Below, one piece after another: positions 60,590 to 64,000 of a stretch of 64,000 nucleotides of DNA; positions within the stretch are counted from its first letter, which is position 1; each line of letters starts with the position of its first letter. Location of the stretch: positions 4,948-68,947 of the forward strand of contig JAYRJE010000023.1 in assembly GCA_041906465.1 (NCBI GenBank), in the 5' to 3' direction. A program made the position numbers and the translations under genes. The notes below the pieces were generated by a model, which saw only the letters and a program-made list of their open reading frames with translations, did no database searches and was not told the DNA's origin. The DNA is from Didemnitutus sp041906465. GTDB lineage: Bacteria; Verrucomicrobiota; Verrucomicrobiia; Opitutales; Opitutaceae.

Positions 60590-61795
60590 TTACGCCCGAA
60601 ATTCGCGCGCGATCAGCCAGGCCAGCAGGCCTTGGGCAACACCGTGACAAAGCGGGTGGTCCCGCGAGCCGGTCAACGACAACTTCCTCAGACCGCGCCG
60701 GACAGCGTCGGGAAGATCACCGGCGAACCAGTGCCCCCAAAAGACGTCGAGTCCGGGACGATCCGACGCCGCAGCCAGCAGCGGCAAAAACCCATCGCAA
60801 ACGAGCGTGTTGAAACGCGGCCCCCCGACCACGTCCGCCACCACTTCTTGGCTGAGTGCTTCGCGCAGCCGCCGTATTTGCCCGGCGCGCCGCACGTGGG
60901 CGGTCTGCACGTCCGGCAGCAACGCGAGCGTCGGCAACCCCTCGCCCCACGCCGTCAACCGCTGCGGCCAGTCGGGCACGCGGGCGACCCACTGCGCATA
61001 TTGCGCGAGCCGCGTGCGCGGGTGATTCGCCGGCCGCACGCCGTGGTTTTGCCAGCCTGGCACCGTCGCGAGCACCTCCCCGGGCACGGCACCGTTGCGC
61101 CACGCTTCGAGCGGCCAGCGTTCGGCCGCTGCCAACATCGGCACGCGATTGTGGCGGTAGCCGAGAATCTCGAGCGCGGTGTGATGCGCGGCACCGGCGA
61201 AACCGAGCTTCGCCATCCGCAGACGCGCGCTGGCCACTTTCGCACGCCAACGCTTTTCCGCGAGATCCTGAACGCGTGCGCGCAGCTCACTCGGCGGCAG
61301 GTTCGCGAGTTCCTCGAGGCGCCGCCACTCGTCACGTGCGGTGAGGATCTCGAGCGCATCATCCGCAGCGTATTCCTCGAGATCGCGATGCAACAGCGGC
61401 AGGAGCACGAGCGCCGGGATTTCTGTTCCATCGGCGCGCCGCTGCGTTCTGGCTCCGGGCGTCGGTGGGAAAAGCAGCACATGCAGCACGACGTCCGCAT
61501 AGGCCGGATTTTCCGCGTGGCCGTGCGAAGTCCAATCCTGCGCATAAAAATGCACTTCGACATCGCCGGTCACATCGCGCCCGCCAATCCGCAGTCGCGC
61601 GTGCTTGAAATCGGGACCACCGAGCAAATTCCAGCGACCGGGCGAGACGACCCCCACCGCTCTTCCGTCAACGAGCGCGGCGCGCACGGTCGCGAAATCC
61701 TGCTGCAACCAGATCTTTTGCACGACGCGCTCGTGCATCGTAAACGGCCCGTAGAGGCCTTGCATTTCGGCAACGTTGAGTTCGGAAGTGGCCAT
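60590..61795 (-). CDS. DUF2851-family protein
   Basis: The 401-residue soluble protein starts MATSELNVAEMQGLYGPFTM. It has the family blocks ERVVQKIWLQQDFATVRAAL, LLGGPDFKHARLRIGGRDVT with GDVEVHFYAQDWTSHGHAEN, YADVVLHVLLFPPTP and LGYRHNRVPMLAAAERWPLE. The function of DUF2851 is unknown; the G-D-V-E-V-H and nearby acidic residues resemble a nuclease-like fold, which is only a suggestion. The ATG at 61795 is preferred over 61942, whose first 49 residues are basic and overlap the tRNA region. Confidence 0.75.
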   Translation of the reverse strand: MATSELNVAEMQGLYGPFTMHERVVQKIWLQQDFATVRAALVDGRAVGVVSPGRWNLLGGPDFKHARLRIGGRDVTGDVEVHFYAQDWTSHGHAENPAYADVVLHVLLFPPTPGARTQRRADGTEIPALVLLPLLHRDLEEYAADDALEILTARDEWRRLEELANLPPSELRARVQDLAEKRWRAKVASARLRMAKLGFAGAAHHTALEILGYRHNRVPMLAAAERWPLEAWRNGAVPGEVLATVPGWQNHGVRPANHPRTRLAQYAQWVARVPDWPQRLTAWGEGLPTLALLPDVQTAHVRRAGQIRRLREALSQEVVADVVGGPRFNTLVCDGFLPLLAAASDRPGLDVFWGHWFAGDLPDAVRRGLRKLSLTGSRDHPLCHGVAQGLLAWLIAREFRA

Positions 61796-61888
61796 GGCGT
61801 GAAGTTCCGCCGCGTGGCCCCGCGAGCGAGTTGCGGGCTGGACACTGCGCAAAAACCGCCAACGCTGCCAGCGCTTTTCTCGCACTCC

Positions 61889-61976
61889 GGAAGGGTGGCA
61901 GAGTGGTCTATTGCGGCGGTCTTGAAAACCGCTGAGGCGCAAGCCTCCGGGGGTTCGAATCCCTCCCCTTCCGCCA
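61889..61976 (+). tRNA. tRNA-Ser (TGA anticodon)
   Basis: 88 bases with encoded CCA. The acceptor stem GGAAGGG pairs with CCCTTCC, discriminator G. The anticodon stem GCGGT/ACCGC closes CTTGAAA, giving TGA. A long variable arm (TGAGGCGCAAGCCTC) is typical for serine. An integrase begins 100 bp beyond its 3' end. Confidence 0.95.
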
Positions 61977-62056
61977 ATTGGTAATTAGTGAATTATGGAA
62001 CTAATAACTCATAAATATCGGCCGAAACGGGTCGCGAATTTTTACAATGTGGCCAA

Positions 62057-62070
62057 ATTGTGGCCACAAT
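62057..62070. promoter_or_regulatory. palindromic operator candidate before integrase
   Basis: attgtggccacaat is a perfect 14-bp palindrome 6 bp before the integrase ATG at 62077, and half of it repeats just upstream (aatgtggcca, 62046-62055). It could be an autoregulatory or excisionase-type site. If the integrase starts at 62047 instead, this palindrome would be coding. Confidence 0.4.
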
Positions 62071-62076
62071 TCGACT

Positions 62077-63282
62077 ATGAAGCGCCCCAAGAATCCGAAA
62101 TTTCCAAGAGGCGAACCTCGCTGGAGGTGGCATCCCAACCGTGGCCCCGACGGAAAGATTTGCTCCTTTAGCTGCCGTGTCGAGTGGCTCGAAAACGGCG
62201 TGAGACAACGCAAGAATGTCCCGACCGCGGAAGCGGCTGACGCGTTGATCACCGCGATCAAGAAGCGCACCGTGCAAACCGACGCGGGACTGAGCACGCA
62301 GGTCACTCACCTAACGAAAGCGCAAATCGAGTTCGCCGAACTCGCATTCACGCGCCTGCGCGATGCAGGCTATTACGTGCCGGAGGAGATTGAATCCGCG
62401 AGTTCGATTTTGAAGGCGGTGCAGTGGTTCGCCGACAACTACAATCCGGACCAGGCGATTCCGCCGACTGTGTCTGAAGCAGTCAGTCGATTTCTTGGCA
62501 CGCGTGCGGGCAAATCACCGCGCACATACAAATCCCACAAAACCTACCTGGATGAGTTTGCGGCGAATTACGGCTCGCAATCGATCGCGGCGATCACGCC
62601 GGCGATCGTGGATGAGCATATTCGCACTTGTCCGTTCGGCAATGTCGCCAAGCTCCACCGGTGGGATTCGCTCCACGCTCTTTTCGAGTTCGCGCGCGGG
62701 AAGAAAAACGTCTCCGGCACATGGATTGGAGTGAATCCAGTCAAAGCCGTCGCCGAACCTGAATACGCCCCTTCGAGACCGAAGATCTACACCGTCAAAG
62801 AGTGCGAACAACTGATCAAGGGAGCAGTGCTTAACTGCTACGCGCCGAACATCGTCGTGCGGCTTTTCGGAATGGTGCGCGCCGACGAAATGAAGGCGAT
62901 GGTGCGCAAGGGCAGATCAATCTGGACATACGTCAACCTGAAGACCGGATGGATGCATCTTCCGGCAAACGTGGTGAAGACCAAGGCAGACAAGGATCGC
63001 GGCGGAAGAAATATTCGAATCAATCCCACTCTAGATGCTTGGCTCCGCGAATTCCGGCGACGTGGGTGGGATATAAGCGACAGTCGAACTCTCGACGAAC
63101 GCGTTCGGAAGTTTGCGTGTCCTGAGAAGATGGCCAAACGGGATATTCCACTGGAGGATCGTCACGCTAATCTCGTTCGAGCCACGGCGATATCTCCGCG
63201 ACGTGCTCGTAAGCGTCGCTCCGGGTGCCTCCTTGACGCGGCAAATACGGTATCTGTGGCTCACGGAGTGGAAGTGTCGTAG
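62077..63282 (+). CDS. tyrosine recombinase / integrase lacking its catalytic Tyr
   Basis: The 401-residue protein starts MKRPKNPKFPRGEPRWRWHP and shares the layout of the integrase at 51877. It has a box I Arg in VRLFGMVRADEMKAMVRKG and a box II segment ANLVRATAISPRRARKRRSG (the His of H-x-x-R is Asn). The end is AANTVSVAHGVEVS, which stops where homologues continue into the R-x-x-Y nucleophile region; the stop lies inside the palindrome at 63269. It is therefore probably inactive. It follows tRNA-Ser on the same strand, as expected for an integrated element, and is less GC-rich than the core genes. Confidence 0.65.
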   Translation: MKRPKNPKFPRGEPRWRWHPNRGPDGKICSFSCRVEWLENGVRQRKNVPTAEAADALITAIKKRTVQTDAGLSTQVTHLTKAQIEFAELAFTRLRDAGYYVPEEIESASSILKAVQWFADNYNPDQAIPPTVSEAVSRFLGTRAGKSPRTYKSHKTYLDEFAANYGSQSIAAITPAIVDEHIRTCPFGNVAKLHRWDSLHALFEFARGKKNVSGTWIGVNPVKAVAEPEYAPSRPKIYTVKECEQLIKGAVLNCYAPNIVVRLFGMVRADEMKAMVRKGRSIWTYVNLKTGWMHLPANVVKTKADKDRGGRNIRINPTLDAWLREFRRRGWDISDSRTLDERVRKFACPEKMAKRDIPLEDRHANLVRATAISPRRARKRRSGCLLDAANTVSVAHGVEVS

Positions 63283-63296
63283 CTACGACACTTCCA
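63269..63296. repeat. 28-bp perfect palindrome, integrase end
   Basis: tggaagtgtcgtag is followed directly by its exact reverse complement, with no spacer. It spans the last codons and stop of the truncated integrase gene and ends 7 bp before the IS66 fragment. Confidence 0.8.
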
Positions 63297-63302
63297 ATGC
63301 GA

Positions 63303-63848
63303 TTATGAGGCCGCGCGCCAGAGCGCAGGCAGAAGCGGTCGCAGGTCGTCGGCGGTGGTCATCGACGGCAGTCGCGTGAGCACGTCGCGCAGGTAGGCGT
63401 GCGGATCGTGGCCGTGGCGCTGGCAGCTGACGATCAGCGAGTAGATCACCGCGGCGCGGTCGCCGGCATCAGGGTGCCCAACAAAAAGCCAATTTTTCGC
63501 GCCCAACTTGCTTGGCCTTATAGCGTTTTCCACTGCGTTGGTATCCAGCTTGGTCTGGCTGTGCCGGAGGTGAACGGTGAGCGGGTCCCACTGCCCGAGG
63601 AGATAGGTGCAAGCTTGTCCAAGACCGGAACGCGGGAGCACGCGTTTTTGCAGCGCGATGACGAGCCGCCGGAGCCTTGCGAGCGGGCGGGCAAAGTGCT
63701 CTTGCCGGAGGGCCGCACGGCGATCGCCGACCTGTTGCTCGTCCCAGAGGGCTTCGAGCGCGTAGAGTTCACCGATCAGACGCAGCACTCGCTCAACGGT
63801 GCGCGGTCGCTCCGCCACCGCTTCGATAAACTGCCGGCGAGCGTGCGC
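63303..63848 (-). pseudogene. IS66-type transposase (TnpC) C-terminal fragment
   Basis: The frame begins without a start at AHARRQFIEAVAERPRTVER and runs to a TGA at 63303. It has DTNAVENAIRPSKLGAKNWL and FVGHPDAGDRAAVIYSLIVS, the C-terminal signatures of IS66 TnpC (D-x-x-x-E-N-x-I-R-P-x-x-x-G-R-K-N-W-L-F). The catalytic N-terminal half is missing; the frame ends abruptly at the palindrome at 63844. An internal GTG at 63818 gives a 171-codon frame but is not a real start. Confidence 0.8.
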
Positions 63849-63875
63849 CGTATGTCGCGCGCGACATACGGCGCA
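63844..63875. repeat. 32-bp perfect palindrome, IS66 fragment end
   Basis: tgcgccgtatgtcgcg is followed directly by its exact reverse complement. It joins the 5' break point of the transposase fragment. Its core TGTCG/CGACA is shared with the 28-bp palindrome at 63269. Confidence 0.8.
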
Positions 63876-64000
63876 TTATGTTGCGAACTAAATATGTGAG
63901 CGTGGCGGCGGCGCTACAGCAGGAGCGCCGAGCAAGATTTGTAACATAACTGTTTCGAGAGTTTTTGTCTGACTGCGTCGATATCGGCGTGTGCTTCCAA
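63876..64000. other. window end, island sequence
   Basis: No gene is seen. Short inverted words ttatgtt (63876 on) and aacataa (about 63943) frame a GC-rich hairpin (ggcgct ... agcgcc). The stretch probably belongs to the island that begins at tRNA-Ser. Confidence 0.3.

Overview
The window looks like chromosomal DNA of a high-GC member of the Verrucomicrobiota, most likely the family Opitutaceae. This rests on protein family content and style rather than any marker gene: a DUF4914-like protein, large PKD/NHL-rich secreted proteins, a TonB-dependent receptor, a truncated complex I operon, ADOP-type orphan permease, and intergenic repeats. Codon use is strongly GC-rich across almost the whole window; two stretches (about 27.8-28.7 kb and 61.98-63.3 kb) are visibly less so and probably arrived by transfer.

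Layout. 0-13.5 kb is a mixed housekeeping and accessory block: LysE exporter, OsmC protein, ACT-domain protein divergent from an ArsR-like regulator, a PEPCK-fold P-loop protein (DUF4914-like), a secreted GH39 glycosidase, a VOC protein, an inositol monophosphatase, an orphan FtsX/MacB-type permease, three tRNAs (Pro, Arg, Ala) with a GIY-YIG nuclease, a histone-tail-like protein and a DUF374 acyltransferase. 14.4-27.8 kb carries a ferredoxin divergent from a complex I operon nuoABCDIHJKLMMN. It lacks nuoE, nuoF and nuoG and has two nuoM genes, so electrons probably enter from a donor other than NADH, perhaps ferredoxin. Five of its gene junctions are filled by inverted-repeat elements of two families.

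27.8-40.8 kb holds a lone Mrr-like nuclease, a 1323-residue GH44 glycanase with five tandem Ig-like domains, a gene remnant, a 1742-residue metzincin/NHL protein and a TonB receptor. 41.1-51.0 kb is a sugar-use region: a ribose-type ABC importer, a Gfo/Idh/MocA oxidoreductase and a GPH-type symporter on the plus strand; on the minus strand an AKR closely resembling L-galactose dehydrogenases, a zinc alcohol dehydrogenase, an AraC regulator and a small secreted protein. The set suggests uptake and oxidation of an L-galactose/L-fucose-like sugar released by the polysaccharidases.

51.0-53.5 kb is an integrase next to tRNA-Asp with a truncated gene beside it, a probable old island scar. 53.5-60.5 kb is the translation operon nusA-infB-rbfA-nrnA-truB-ribF on the minus strand, followed upstream by a DUF2851 gene. 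From tRNA-Ser (61.9 kb) to the window end is a decayed mobile region: an integrase lacking its catalytic tyrosine, two long perfect palindromes and an IS66 transposase fragment.
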